DNA of 64,000 bases, taken from contig NZ_PHUF01000003.1 in assembly GCF_002813245.1 (NCBI RefSeq), positions 496,001 through 560,000 on the forward strand, written 5' to 3'. The translations under genes and the position numbers were made by a program. The notes beneath the pieces were generated by a model. It saw only the letters and a list, made by a program, of their open reading frames with translations. It was not told the origin of the DNA and searched no databases. Of the stretch, positions 46,903-55,683 are shown piece by piece. Origin of the DNA: Novosphingobium kunmingense (GTDB lineage Bacteria > Pseudomonadota > Alphaproteobacteria > Sphingomonadales > Sphingomonadaceae). How positions within the stretch are numbered: the stretch's first letter is position 1; every line of letters begins with the position of its first letter.

Positions 46903-47771
46903 TGCCGGGCAGCTGGCACATCGGGGTAATCGGCGGATCGGGGCTCGCAACCGGTCTCGCGCTCGACCAGGCGCAGCAGATCGAGGTTGCAAGCCCCTTC
47001 GGCATGGCTTCCAGCCCGGTCACGACCGGCACGATCGGCAAGGTTCGCGTGACCTTCCTGGCGCGCCACGGTGCCGGGCACCGGATCCCGCCGCACCGGA
47101 TCGACTACCGCGCCAATATCGATGTGCTGAAACGCTGTGGCGTCACCGACGTGATCGCCTTGTCGGGGATCGGTTCGCTTAACGAGGCGATGGCGCCCGG
47201 CGATTTCGTGGCGATCGACCAGATCATCGATCGCACCGTCGCGCGCGAAAGCAGCTTCTTCGGCGAAGGGCTCGTTGCGCACGTCTCGCTGGCCGATCCG
47301 GTCTGTCACAGGCTGCAGGGCGTCCTGGTCGACGCGGCCAGGGCGGCGGGCGCCACGGTGCACAGCGGTGGGACCTATCTGGCGATGGAAGGACCGCAGT
47401 TCTCCACCCGCGCGGAAAGCCGCCTCTACCAGGCTTGGGGCGCCGATGTGATCGGCATGACCGCGATGCCCGAAGCCCGCCTCGCGCGGGAGGCGGAACT
47501 GCCCTATGCCCTGCTGGGCATGGTCACCGACTATGATTCCTGGCGCGAGGCCGAAGCCGGCGTCGACATGGCGGAGGTCCTGGCGACCATGACTGCGAGC
47601 GCCGAAATCGCCAGGGCAGCCGTGGCCCACCTGGTCGACCGACTGCCCGCCAAGCGCGCTGCCAGCCCGATCGACCGCGCGCTCGACCACGCGATCGTCA
47701 CGGCGCCCGACCAACGCGACCGGACGCTGATCGCCAAATTGCAGGCCGTTGCCGGGCGCGTCCTCCAATGA
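46902..47771 (+). CDS. mtnP: S-methyl-5'-thioadenosine phosphorylase
   Basis: A 289-residue type 2 nucleoside phosphorylase that splits methylthioadenosine into adenine and methylthioribose-1-phosphate. Features are IGVIGGSGL (7-15), FLARHGAGHRIPPHRIDYRANI with the phosphate-binding RH, GGTYLAMEGPQFSTRAES, the base-binding IGMTAMPEARLARE and VTDYDSWR. Start overlaps the TetR stop by one base and its stop overlaps maiA (ATGA), so a housekeeping salvage gene is embedded in a catabolic operon. Confidence 0.92.
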   Translation: MPGSWHIGVIGGSGLATGLALDQAQQIEVASPFGMASSPVTTGTIGKVRVTFLARHGAGHRIPPHRIDYRANIDVLKRCGVTDVIALSGIGSLNEAMAPGDFVAIDQIIDRTVARESSFFGEGLVAHVSLADPVCHRLQGVLVDAARAAGATVHSGGTYLAMEGPQFSTRAESRLYQAWGADVIGMTAMPEARLAREAELPYALLGMVTDYDSWREAEAGVDMAEVLATMTASAEIARAAVAHLVDRLPAKRAASPIDRALDHAIVTAPDQRDRTLIAKLQAVAGRVLQ

Positions 47772-48406
47772 GCGGCGAGGTCGTCCTGTACGATTATTGG
47801 CGCTCGTCTGCTGCCTATCGGGTGCGGATCGTCCTCAACCTCAAGGGCGTGGCCTACCGTGCGATCCCCGTCGATCTGGTCAAGGGCGAACAGGCTGCTG
47901 CCGACTATGTCGGATTGAACCACCAGGGCCTGGTGCCGACCCTGCTGATCGACGGTCACACCTTGACGCAGAGTCTGGCGATCATCGACTATCTCGATGT
48001 CAGATATGAAAATCCGCCAATGGTCTCGCCCGATCCGGCCGTGCGTTCGCGCATCCTGGCCCAGGCGCTGGTCATCGCCGCGGACATTCATCCGATCAAC
48101 AACCTGCGCGTCCTCAATTACCTGCGCAGCGAACTGGGCGCCGATCAGGACGCTGTCACGCGCTGGTATCATCACTGGATCATAGAGGGCCTGCGCGCGC
48201 TGGAAATCGATGCGCCCGAATCCGGCCTGATGGGTGGCGATCTACCCAACCTGGCCGACGTCTGCCTGGTGCCGCAGATGGCCAATGCGCGGCGGTTCGC
48301 CGTGCCTCTCGAAGGGTTTCCCAAGCTGGTCGCGATCGACGAGCGGCTGCGCACATTGCCCGCCTTCGCCGCCGCCGCCCCGGAAGCTGTCGCGCCGCCG
48401 TCATAA
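47768..48406 (+). CDS. maiA: Maleylacetoacetate isomerase (zeta-class GST)
   Basis: A 212-residue zeta glutathione transferase isomerising maleylacetoacetate to fumarylacetoacetate in tyrosine/homogentisate degradation. The zeta active-site segment is DYWRSSAAYRVRIVLNLKG at about 9-27 (usual SSCSWRVRI; the Cys is replaced by Ala here). The GSH-binding HQGLVPTLLIDG and TQSLAIIDYLD follow, and ADIHPINNLRVLNYL is the zeta-class helical signature. The fumarylacetoacetase is two genes downstream, supporting the role. Confidence 0.88.
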   Translation: MSGEVVLYDYWRSSAAYRVRIVLNLKGVAYRAIPVDLVKGEQAAADYVGLNHQGLVPTLLIDGHTLTQSLAIIDYLDVRYENPPMVSPDPAVRSRILAQALVIAADIHPINNLRVLNYLRSELGADQDAVTRWYHHWIIEGLRALEIDAPESGLMGGDLPNLADVCLVPQMANARRFAVPLEGFPKLVAIDERLRTLPAFAAAAPEAVAPPS

Positions 48407-48452
48407 AATCCGCCGCACCTGCTTGCGCGGGCGCGGGGGAGGGCCTAGCAAA

Positions 48453-48472
48453 CCGGTTGCAGTTGGAACCGG
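48453..48472. promoter_or_regulatory. Operator-like palindrome abutting the MarR gene start
   Basis: CCGGTT-GCAGTTGG-AACCGG is a perfect 6-bp inverted repeat directly before the marR ATG at 48473, in the 66-base maiA-marR gap. Position and 20-bp size suit autoregulation by a MarR dimer. Confidence 0.5.
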
Positions 48473-48946
48473 ATGCCGATGACCACGCCGAACCCCGCGA
48501 CCCATGCCCGCTTGGCCGAGTTCCTGCCCTATCTGCTGTCGATTGCGTCCAACGCGGTAAGCGACCGGATCGCCGACGAATACCGCAGCCGCTTCGGTCT
48601 CAAGATCCCCGAATGGCGGGTGATGGCCGTGCTGGGCGATGCCGGCGCGATGACCCAGCGTTCGCTGGTTGGCGCGACGCGGATGGACAAGGTCGCGGTC
48701 AACCGCGCTTGCAAGGTGCTGGAAGAGCGCGATCTGATCACCCGCAGCCCGAACGATCGCGATGGCCGTTCGCATCACCTCGAACTGACCATGGCGGGCA
48801 AGGCGATGCACGGTTCGATCATGCCGATCGCGCTGGCGATGGAACGGCGCCTGTTTTCCGCGCTCGACCCGGCCGAGCGCATGCAGTTCAAGTCCCTGCT
48901 GGCCCGGATTACCGAGGCGGCCGGAAAAATGGAGAGCCCTGAATGA
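48473..48946 (+). CDS. MarR family transcriptional regulator
   Basis: A 157-residue winged-helix regulator. The DNA-binding part covers about 45-105: KIPEWRVMAVLGDAGAMTQRSLVGATRMDKVAVNRACKVLEERDLITRSPNDRDGRSHHLELT, with the wing NDRDGRSH. Flanking helices form the dimer. Located between maiA and the fumarylacetoacetase gene and overlapping the latter by four bases, it probably controls homogentisate catabolism, perhaps responding to an aromatic acid. ATG 48479 is an alternative start. Confidence 0.9.
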   Translation: MPMTTPNPATHARLAEFLPYLLSIASNAVSDRIADEYRSRFGLKIPEWRVMAVLGDAGAMTQRSLVGATRMDKVAVNRACKVLEERDLITRSPNDRDGRSHHLELTMAGKAMHGSIMPIALAMERRLFSALDPAERMQFKSLLARITEAAGKMESPE

Positions 48947-49953
48947 AGCTAGCAACCTTGCCCGGCAGCGGGCGCGACGGACGGCTTGTGGTGGTCAGCG
49001 AAGACCTGCACTGGTGCGCGCCCACAACCCATGTCGTGCCCACGCTGCAGGCCGCGCTCGACGATTGGGAGCGCTACGAACCGGCGCTGCGCGCGCTGGC
49101 GACCGAGGTCCTGCACGAGGCGATCCCGCTCGACCGGTTCCACGAGCGCGAGGCACTGGCCCCGCTGCCGCGCGCCTACCAATGGGCTGACGGCTCGGCC
49201 TACGTCAACCACGTCGAGCTGGTGCGCAAGGCGCGCGGCGCCGAACTGCCCGACAGCTTCTGGCACGATCCGCTGATGTACCAGGGCGGCAGCGACGACT
49301 TGCGCGGCGGCCGCGCGCCGATAACGCTCGCCGACGAAAGCTGGGGCTGCGACATGGAGGCGGAGATCTGCGTCGTGACCGGCGACGTGCCGCAGGGCAT
49401 CGATGCGGTCGGCGCGCTCGATCACGTGCGGTTGATCGGCCTCGTCAACGACGTGTCGCTGCGCAACCTGATCCCGGGCGAACTGGCCAAGGGGTTCGGC
49501 TTCGTCCAGTCGAAACCCGCGACCCATTTCTCCCCTGTCTTCGCGACGCCCGACAGCCTGGGCGCGGCGTGGAGCGGGGGCAAGCTCAACCTGCCGCTGC
49601 TGGTTGAACTCAACGGCAAGCCCTTCGGCCGGGCCGAGGCGGGCGAGGAATGCACCTTCGATTTCGGCACGCTGATCGCGCACCTGGCAAAGACACGGAG
49701 GATCGGGGCGGGATCGATCATCGGTTCGGGCACCGTGTCGAACCGCGATCCCGACGGTTCGCCAGGCCGCCCGGTCGGCGAAGGCGGGCGGGGCTATTCT
49801 TGCATAGCCGAGCTGCGCATGGTCGAAGCGATCGCCAAGGGCGAGGCTGCGACCCCGTTCCTGCGCCACGGCGACACGGTGCGGATCGAGATGAAGGACC
49901 ACGCCGGCCATTCGCTGTTCGGCGCGATCGAGCAGCAGGTCGTTCCGCTCTGA
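48943..49953 (+). CDS. Fumarylacetoacetate hydrolase family protein (likely fumarylacetoacetase)
   Basis: A 336-residue FAH-fold hydrolase. The N-terminal domain (MKLATLPGSGRDGRLVVV) and the C-terminal metal-binding domain are present: DMEAEICVVTGDVP for the acidic ligands, LVNDVSLRNL with Asp, GSGTVSNRDPDGSPGRP, and RIEMKDHAGHSLFGAIEQQV. Fumarylacetoacetase splits fumarylacetoacetate into fumarate and acetoacetate. Together with maiA it completes the last two steps of homogentisate breakdown. Start overlaps the MarR stop (ATGA). Confidence 0.88.
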   Translation: MKLATLPGSGRDGRLVVVSEDLHWCAPTTHVVPTLQAALDDWERYEPALRALATEVLHEAIPLDRFHEREALAPLPRAYQWADGSAYVNHVELVRKARGAELPDSFWHDPLMYQGGSDDLRGGRAPITLADESWGCDMEAEICVVTGDVPQGIDAVGALDHVRLIGLVNDVSLRNLIPGELAKGFGFVQSKPATHFSPVFATPDSLGAAWSGGKLNLPLLVELNGKPFGRAEAGEECTFDFGTLIAHLAKTRRIGAGSIIGSGTVSNRDPDGSPGRPVGEGGRGYSCIAELRMVEAIAKGEAATPFLRHGDTVRIEMKDHAGHSLFGAIEQQVVPL

Positions 49954-49964
49954 CCTGATCGACG

Positions 49965-50009
49965 GAAAAAGCGAAGCGGCCCGCTTCCCTTGTCGGGAAG
50001 CGGGCCGCT
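49965..50009 (-). terminator. Rho-independent terminator of the tad operon
   Basis: AGCGGCCCGCTTCCC (49975-49989) pairs perfectly over 15 bp with GGGAAGCGGGCCGCT (49995-50009), loop TTGTC. On the minus strand it is followed by TCGCTTTTTCC, marking the end of the tad transcript; it may also act for the convergent fumarylacetoacetase gene. Confidence 0.88.
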
Positions 50010-50029
50010 CGTGTTGCGATCTTCGGACC

Positions 50030-51046
50030 CTAGTTCTTGTGGCCCGGAGTGCCGCCGGCGAAGGCGTCGGTGATCGAGCAGGCCGCGGGGCCGAGGATCA
50101 CGATGAACAGCACCGGCAGGATGAACAGGATCAGCGGCACGGTCATGATCGCGGGCAGACGGGCGGCCTTTTCCTCGGCGCGCATCATGCGCTCGTTGCG
50201 GAATTCGGCCGACAGCACGCGCAGCGCCGAAGCCAGCGGCGTACCGTAGCGTTCGGTCTGGATCATGGTCGTGGTCACGCCCTTCACCGCTTCGAGGTCG
50301 ACGCGGTAGGCAAGGTTTTCGAAGGCCATGCGGCGTTCGCCGAGGAACGACAGTTCGATTGCAGTCAGCGCGAACTCGTCGCCCAGCTCGGGATAGGCCC
50401 GGCCCAGTTCCTTGGCGACGCGGTTGAAGGCGGCGTCGACGGTCAGACCCGCTTCGGCGCAGATCACCAGCAGGTCGAGCGCGTCGGGCAGGCCCTTGCG
50501 GACCTCGTTGGTGCGCTTCGACTTGATGTTGTTGATGTAGAGGTCCGGTGCCTTGTAGGCGAGGATCGTGACGCTTGCGAACAGCGCGAACTTCTTCATG
50601 TCGCCCCATTCGGGGAAAGTGTTGAAGCCGTAGATCATCACCGCCGACAGCACGCCGAAGACGATCGGCAGGACCATGCGGGCGAAGATCACCGCGACGG
50701 CCAGTTCCTTCTTGCGGATGCCGGCCTGGGCCAGTTTCTGCTGGACCTGGGCGACCTGGCTGGCCTGCAGCACCTTGAGCGATGCCAGGGTGTCGCGCAT
50801 CTTGTCGGTCGTCTCGGTCTTGCGGACGATCTTGGTGCGCTTCTTGGCCGACTGGGTGATGATCCCGCTCTTGAGCTGCTCGCGGCGCTCGTTGAGCGAC
50901 TTGACCCGCTTGGCCATCGGATCGCGGATGGTGACCGCGGTGTAGATCGCGAACATCACCGCCATGGCCGCCATGGCCGCCAGCAGCGTGCCGGCCCAGA
51001 TGACGTCGATGCCGAGCAGTGTGGGTCCGGGAGGTGAGTTGAGCAT
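50030..51046 (-). CDS. tadC: Tad pilus inner membrane protein TadC (CpaH)
   Basis: A 338-residue type II secretion F-domain protein. One N-terminal helix (about 18-38), a cytosolic stretch, then two helices at about 118-165 and a C-terminal helix at about 305-325. The F-domain sequence LPDALDLLVICAEAGLTVDAAFNRVAKEL and GTPLASALRVLSAEFR is typical. TadB and TadC form the inner membrane platform of Flp-type pili. Last gene of the cluster, 16 bases after tadB. Confidence 0.9.
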   Translation of the reverse strand: MLNSPPGPTLLGIDVIWAGTLLAAMAAMAVMFAIYTAVTIRDPMAKRVKSLNERREQLKSGIITQSAKKRTKIVRKTETTDKMRDTLASLKVLQASQVAQVQQKLAQAGIRKKELAVAVIFARMVLPIVFGVLSAVMIYGFNTFPEWGDMKKFALFASVTILAYKAPDLYINNIKSKRTNEVRKGLPDALDLLVICAEAGLTVDAAFNRVAKELGRAYPELGDEFALTAIELSFLGERRMAFENLAYRVDLEAVKGVTTTMIQTERYGTPLASALRVLSAEFRNERMMRAEEKAARLPAIMTVPLILFILPVLFIVILGPAACSITDAFAGGTPGHKN

Positions 51047-51062
51047 GTCCTGTGTCCTCCCG

Positions 51063-52034
51063 TCAGATTTCGAAGCTGACCATCTTGGCCATGATGAAGC
51101 CGCCGATGCTCATCCAGGTGAGACCGCCCAGGCCGACCGCGATCAGGCGGTCGTCGCTGAAAAAGCCGCCGATGTAATCGGGGTTGATGAACCAGATCAG
51201 CGTGAAGACGATGAACGGCAGCGAGCCGACGATGTAGGCCGAGGCTTTCGATTCCGAGCTCATCGCCTTGATCTTCAGCTTCATCTGGCCGCGCTTGCGC
51301 AGCACGTCGGCAAGGTTCGACAGCGTTTCGGCCAGGTTGCCGCCGGTTTCGCGCTGGATTGCCAGCGTGATGCAGAAGAAGCTGAATTCGGCCATGTTGA
51401 GGCGGTCGGCGGTTTCCTGGAGCGCGTCCTCCATGGTCCGGCCGATCTTGATGCGTTCGGTGATGGCCTTGAACTCCTCGCCCACCGGTCCGGGCACTTC
51501 AGTCGCGATGACGCCCAGCGTCTCGGTCACCGGAAGCCCCGAACGCAGGCCGCGAACCAGCAGTTCGATCGCGTCGGGGAACTTGGTGGTGAACTTGACC
51601 CCGCGCTTGGTGATCGCGCGCGACACGACCATGTGCGGAATGCCCGCGCCGACGAACAGACCCAGCACCAGCGAAAGGAGCGGCGCGCTGGTCTTGATGA
51701 ACATCAGCACCGCCACCGTCAGCGCAAGGCCGCCCGACGCATAGAGATACTGAGGCAGGGTCCAACCCTTGCCGGTGCGGTGCAGACGCAGAACCAGCGC
51801 AGCGACGCGCGACTGCGATCCTGCGATCTGGTGCATCTTGGGCTTGCGCGCGGCGACGGCCTTCTTGAGCTGCGCCTCGACCCGGTCGATGGTGCTTTCC
51901 GAATGGCGGAAGCGCACCGCCTGTAGGCGCCGCGCGCTTTCCTTGGCCACCGAAGGGCCGGCAAAGGCCGAATAGCCCAGGACCATGAAGGCCAGCAGGC
52001 CCAAGGCCACAAGCAGGAGCTGGATGATGTCCAT
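51063..52034 (-). CDS. tadB: Tad pilus inner membrane protein TadB (CpaG)
   Basis: A 323-residue F-domain protein. N-terminal helix at about 3-25, a pair of helices at about 88-125, then the F-domain KFPDAIELLVRGLRSGLPVTETLGVIATEVPGPVGEEFKAI and QRETGGNLAETLSNLADVLRKRG, and two C-terminal helices. It sits where TadB belongs but follows cpaE directly; the ATPase gene cpaF/tadA normally between them is absent. RBS AAGGCG. Confidence 0.9.
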   Translation of the reverse strand: MDIIQLLLVALGLLAFMVLGYSAFAGPSVAKESARRLQAVRFRHSESTIDRVEAQLKKAVAARKPKMHQIAGSQSRVAALVLRLHRTGKGWTLPQYLYASGGLALTVAVLMFIKTSAPLLSLVLGLFVGAGIPHMVVSRAITKRGVKFTTKFPDAIELLVRGLRSGLPVTETLGVIATEVPGPVGEEFKAITERIKIGRTMEDALQETADRLNMAEFSFFCITLAIQRETGGNLAETLSNLADVLRKRGQMKLKIKAMSSESKASAYIVGSLPFIVFTLIWFINPDYIGGFFSDDRLIAVGLGGLTWMSIGGFIMAKMVSFEI

Positions 52035-52102
52035 CGCGGGTCTATCGCCTTCCTATCAGGGCCGTGGCTCCCGCCGGGGCGGGAGGGGATCCGGCCGGTC
52101 GT

Positions 52103-53386
52103 TCAGGCCTGGGCCGGAACGGGGGACTTGTCCTTCTTGGCCAGCATCGACTTGAGGTCGAGCTTGCCGAGCAGCGAGGTCTTGGCCTTGACCGCATCGT
52201 CGATCGTCTCGCCGTCGCTGACGCCCATGATGGACTTGGCGATATCGCGGATCACGGCGCCGGCCTTGCTGCCGCGGTTGGCGTCGGCGAAGGTCTGGCC
52301 AAGCTTGGCCGAATTGACCGCAGCCTTGAGATCGTAAGGGATCGCAAAGCCGATCTTGCGTTCGATCGAGGCTTCGAAATCCGCCTTGGTGATCTCGGCC
52401 AGGCCCGACTGGACGCGGTTGGCGACCACGATCGGCTGGACGTGTGCGGCGTTGGTCTTCAGCCACGACAGGATGCGGATCGCGTCGCGCGCGCCGGCCA
52501 GGGTCATTTCGGTGGTCAGGAGGACCACGTTCACGTCTGCCAGCAGGTGCGGGAAGTTGATCAGCATGTTGCGCGGCAGGTCGATGACCGTCATCTCGAA
52601 GGCCTGGCGGAACTCTTCCTCGAGCTGCACGAAGGCGGCGCCGTCGGTCATCAGCGGCGAGCTGATCGGCGCTTCGGCCGACAGGATCGCCAGGTGATCG
52701 TTGGCGCGGATCATCGCGCGTTCGATGAACAGTCCGTCGATGCGGCCCGGGTTCTCGATCGCGTCGGTCAGGCCGCGGCCCGGTTCGAGGTCGAGCGCAA
52801 GCGCGCCGGTGCCGAAGTGCACGTCGAGGTCGAGGAGCGCCGTCGGCATCTTCTCGTCGGCGCTGAACAGCCAGGCGAGCGAGGTGGCAAGCGTCGAGGC
52901 TCCCACGCCGCCGCGCGTGCCGATCACCGCGGTCGAGATGTGGCGCTTGGCCACGGCCGGGTCATGCTGCTTGGGCGCGGCGAACACCGCCTGGGCGTTG
53001 ATCAGCGCGTCACGCACCGCCGCGGGCTGCAGCGGCTTGAGCAGGTAGTCGTGGATCCCGCTGGCAACGAGGTCGCGGTAGAGGCGCACGTCGTTGACCT
53101 GGCCCACCGCGATCACCACCGTGCCGGGTTCGCAGACCTCGGCCAGGGCGTTGATGTCGGACAGCGGATCGCCGCTTTCCGACAGATCGACCATCAGGAT
53201 GTTGGGGCTGGCGGTGATCGACAGCGACTGGACCGCGTTGCGCAGGCCGCCCTTGTTGCACTTTTCGGGCTGCCAGCCCATTTCGATCACGACCGGGCGC
53301 AGCACGTCGAGCGCGGCCTCGTCGCAGATGAATGCGGCAAAGGCGTCGCGGTTGCCGGGGGTTGCGGGCTTCCAGGGAGCGTTCAT
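52103..53386 (-). CDS. cpaE: Pilus assembly/localisation ATPase-like protein CpaE (TadZ)
   Basis: A 427-residue protein with an N-terminal receiver-like domain (about 15-135) and a C-terminal MinD/ParA-like domain. The Walker A is degenerate, GTRGGVGAST, without the lysines of a standard deviant Walker motif, as is usual in CpaE. The MinD domain continues with ALLDLDVHFGTGALALDLEPGRGL and VIDLPRN. CpaE marks the pole for pilus assembly. It starts four bases after cpaD. Confidence 0.9.
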   Translation of the reverse strand: MNAPWKPATPGNRDAFAAFICDEAALDVLRPVVIEMGWQPEKCNKGGLRNAVQSLSITASPNILMVDLSESGDPLSDINALAEVCEPGTVVIAVGQVNDVRLYRDLVASGIHDYLLKPLQPAAVRDALINAQAVFAAPKQHDPAVAKRHISTAVIGTRGGVGASTLATSLAWLFSADEKMPTALLDLDVHFGTGALALDLEPGRGLTDAIENPGRIDGLFIERAMIRANDHLAILSAEAPISSPLMTDGAAFVQLEEEFRQAFEMTVIDLPRNMLINFPHLLADVNVVLLTTEMTLAGARDAIRILSWLKTNAAHVQPIVVANRVQSGLAEITKADFEASIERKIGFAIPYDLKAAVNSAKLGQTFADANRGSKAGAVIRDIAKSIMGVSDGETIDDAVKAKTSLLGKLDLKSMLAKKDKSPVPAQA

Positions 53387-53389
53387 GGC

Positions 53390-54043
53390 TTACTTCCCAT
53401 CCTTCGTTGATTCAGCCTTCAGGCCGCCTTCGCCGGTCGGCTTGGCTTCGCGGTAGCTGTCGATCGCCTTGGTCGAGCTCATCACCACGGTCTGGCCCGA
53501 ACCCGCCGCACCCTTGAGGAGGTGTTCGGGATCGGCGACCATCGAGGCGAAGTTCGAATTGGTGGCGCAGCCGTAGTTCGTGCTCGTCGCGTTGTTCAAA
53601 GACACGTCGGTCTTGCGCGACCAGTCCGGGCAGCCGGGGACCGACGCCGTGGTGCGCGTCACGACGACGCGGACAGTGCCGGCGTTGACCGCACCCGGGG
53701 TGACCGGTGCTTCGCCCGAAACGAGCATGCCATAACGGCCGGCGACCGATTCCACCGCTGCAAGGGTGGCCGCGCTGCCGAGCGGATCGTCGAGGCTGAT
53801 CTTGTCGCCGTAGCGCAGGTCCATCGCTTCGAACCAGCCGGCCAGGCGGCGCTGTTCGGGGAGCGACAGGCCGCCGGGGCCCGAGGTCACGTCGAGCGTG
53901 TAGTTGGTCCGTTCGACCACCGGCTGGTGGACCGATTCGAGGCTGGTGTTGCCGCCCGTGAAGCCGCCGCACCCGCTGAGGGCCAGGCCGAGCGAGAGGG
54001 TGATGGCCGCCGTCAGGGCCGTGCGCTTGTTTCGATTACCCAT
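53390..54043 (-). CDS. cpaD: Tad pilus biogenesis lipoprotein CpaD
   Basis: A 217-residue lipoprotein with lipobox ALSGC at about 21-25, followed by Gly-rich sequence. The CpaD domain has LSLPEQRRLAGWFEAMDLRYGD and the paired-Cys segment VPGCPDWSRKTD...NYGCATNSNFASMVADPEHLL, the family signature. CpaD is an outer membrane lipoprotein assisting the secretin CpaC. It lies 13 bases after cpaC. Confidence 0.9.
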   Translation of the reverse strand: MGNRNKRTALTAAITLSLGLALSGCGGFTGGNTSLESVHQPVVERTNYTLDVTSGPGGLSLPEQRRLAGWFEAMDLRYGDKISLDDPLGSAATLAAVESVAGRYGMLVSGEAPVTPGAVNAGTVRVVVTRTTASVPGCPDWSRKTDVSLNNATSTNYGCATNSNFASMVADPEHLLKGAAGSGQTVVMSSTKAIDSYREAKPTGEGGLKAESTKDGK

Positions 54044-54056
54044 GGTTCGTCACCTC

Positions 54057-55634
54057 TCAGTTCAGGCTGAAGCCGGGAGCCGCATCCTTCGATGCAGCGG
54101 CGGTCCGCGACTTGCGCTTCTTGTCGTCCTTTGCCGGCGCTTCGAGCGCGCCGACCTTGGGGGCGGCGACCGCGGCCGGGGCGGCGGTCGGCTTGGGCCG
54201 TTCGCCGCCCGACTTGCCGTCGTTCTCGAAGTGGCCGAGCAGCTGCTGCAGCGTGTTGGCGTTCTGGTAGCCATCGGTCGGCAGCTTGATGTCGCCGGCG
54301 TTGACCGGGTTCACCAGGTACGGCGTGACCACGATCACCAGTTCGGTCTCGCCGCGCTGGAAGTTGGTCGAACGGAACAGCGATCCCAGGATCGGAATGT
54401 CGCCCGCGCCCGGCATCTTCTTGAGCGTCTGCTGCGAGCTGTTGCTCATCAGGCCGGCGATCATGAAGCTCTGGCCCGAACCCAGTTCGATGGTGGTTTC
54501 GGCGCGGCGCACGGTCAGCGCAGGAACGTTGAAGCCGTTGAGCACGATGGCGCCCTGGCTCGACAGTTCGGATACTTCCGGGCGGACGCGCATCGAGATA
54601 CGGCCGTTGGCCAGCACGATCGGCGTATAGGCCAGGCTGACACCGAACTTCTTGTATTCGACCGAGGTCGTGCCGAGGCCCTGGCTGATCGGGATCGGGA
54701 TCGGGTATTCGCCGCCGGCGAGGAAGTCGGCGGTTTCACCCGATAGCGCGGTCAGGTTGGGCGACGACAGCGAGGTGACGAGACCGAGCGTTTCGCCAAG
54801 GTCGAGGGCGCCCAGGATGTCGAGCCCGAGCAGGCGGCCGGCGGCGGCCAGGGTGGTGCCATTGGCCATCGTGGTCACGCTGCTGGCGTTGACTTCGATG
54901 TACTTGGTCGGGTCGGCCGGATCGGGCACCAGCGTCTTGGTCGCGTTGCCCGCGCCCAGCGCCGAGCCGGGTCGGAAGTTGTTGAAGAACGGGCGGTTCT
55001 GCTGGCCGAGGCCGAACTGGAAGCCGCTGCTTCCGTCGATCGTCGTCAGGTTGACGCCGATCTGGCGGACCAGCGAGCGGCTGACCTCGGCAAAGCGGAC
55101 CTGGAGGTTGACCTGCAGCGGGGTCGCCATCTTGAGGCGGCTGATCACGTTGGCGTCCTTGCCGACGAAGGCCTGGACCAGGCGCTGCGCCTCGGCCGCA
55201 TCTTCGGGCGCGCCGACCGTGCCGGTCAGCAGGAAGGTGTTGGTGCCCATCGTCGACACGGCGACCTTGGCGTCGGGCATCGCCAGACGCAGCATCTGGT
55301 CGACGCTGTCGATGTTCGATCCGACGCGCACGTTGGCTGACCAGATCACCTGGCCTGCGGCGTTGCTGGCATAGACGGTGGTTTCACCGCCGGCCTTGCC
55401 GAAGACGTAGAGCTGGCGCGGCGACTTGACCTGCACGTCGGCGATCTGGTCGTTGGCGACGAAGACGTCGGCCATGGTATCGCCCACGGTGATCAACTGG
55501 CCGCGGCCGATCGACAGCACGATATCGTTCGCCGGGCGCGAGACCGACTGGGCCTGGGCGGCGGTTGCAGGCACCAGGGCCAGCGGCGCGGCAAGGCACG
55601 CGGCAGTCAGGAAGCGGGTCAGAAGGCGGTTCAT
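54057..55634 (-). CDS. cpaC: Tad pilus secretin CpaC (RcpA)
   Basis: A 525-residue outer membrane secretin. Signal peptide 1-29 (TAAQAQ|S), N-terminal pilus-associated domain with LSIGRGQLITVGDTMADVFVAND, BON-like region, and the secretin domain LETLGLVTSLSSPNLTAL-like strand followed by SGETADFLAGGEYPIPIP and GSGQSFMIAGLMSNSSQQ. A Lys/Ala/Pro-rich tail (about 465-525) extends past the family core. ATG 55634 gives the signal peptide with GAAAGG upstream; an in-frame ATG at 55682 would only add a non-signal extension. Confidence 0.92.
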   Translation of the reverse strand: MNRLLTRFLTAACLAAPLALVPATAAQAQSVSRPANDIVLSIGRGQLITVGDTMADVFVANDQIADVQVKSPRQLYVFGKAGGETTVYASNAAGQVIWSANVRVGSNIDSVDQMLRLAMPDAKVAVSTMGTNTFLLTGTVGAPEDAAEAQRLVQAFVGKDANVISRLKMATPLQVNLQVRFAEVSRSLVRQIGVNLTTIDGSSGFQFGLGQQNRPFFNNFRPGSALGAGNATKTLVPDPADPTKYIEVNASSVTTMANGTTLAAAGRLLGLDILGALDLGETLGLVTSLSSPNLTALSGETADFLAGGEYPIPIPISQGLGTTSVEYKKFGVSLAYTPIVLANGRISMRVRPEVSELSSQGAIVLNGFNVPALTVRRAETTIELGSGQSFMIAGLMSNSSQQTLKKMPGAGDIPILGSLFRSTNFQRGETELVIVVTPYLVNPVNAGDIKLPTDGYQNANTLQQLLGHFENDGKSGGERPKPTAAPAAVAAPKVGALEAPAKDDKKRKSRTAAASKDAAPGFSLN

Positions 55635-55683
55635 CGGTCGGCCTTTCGTGGCGGAGCGGAATGGCGTGATGGGAAGCGTCATG

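Noticed and set aside
52060..52090. Hairpin between cpaE and tadB as a terminator
   Set aside because: The stem CTCCCGC/GCGGGAG has no T-run on the minus strand, and tadB and tadC have no other obvious promoter, so it is unlikely to end transcription.
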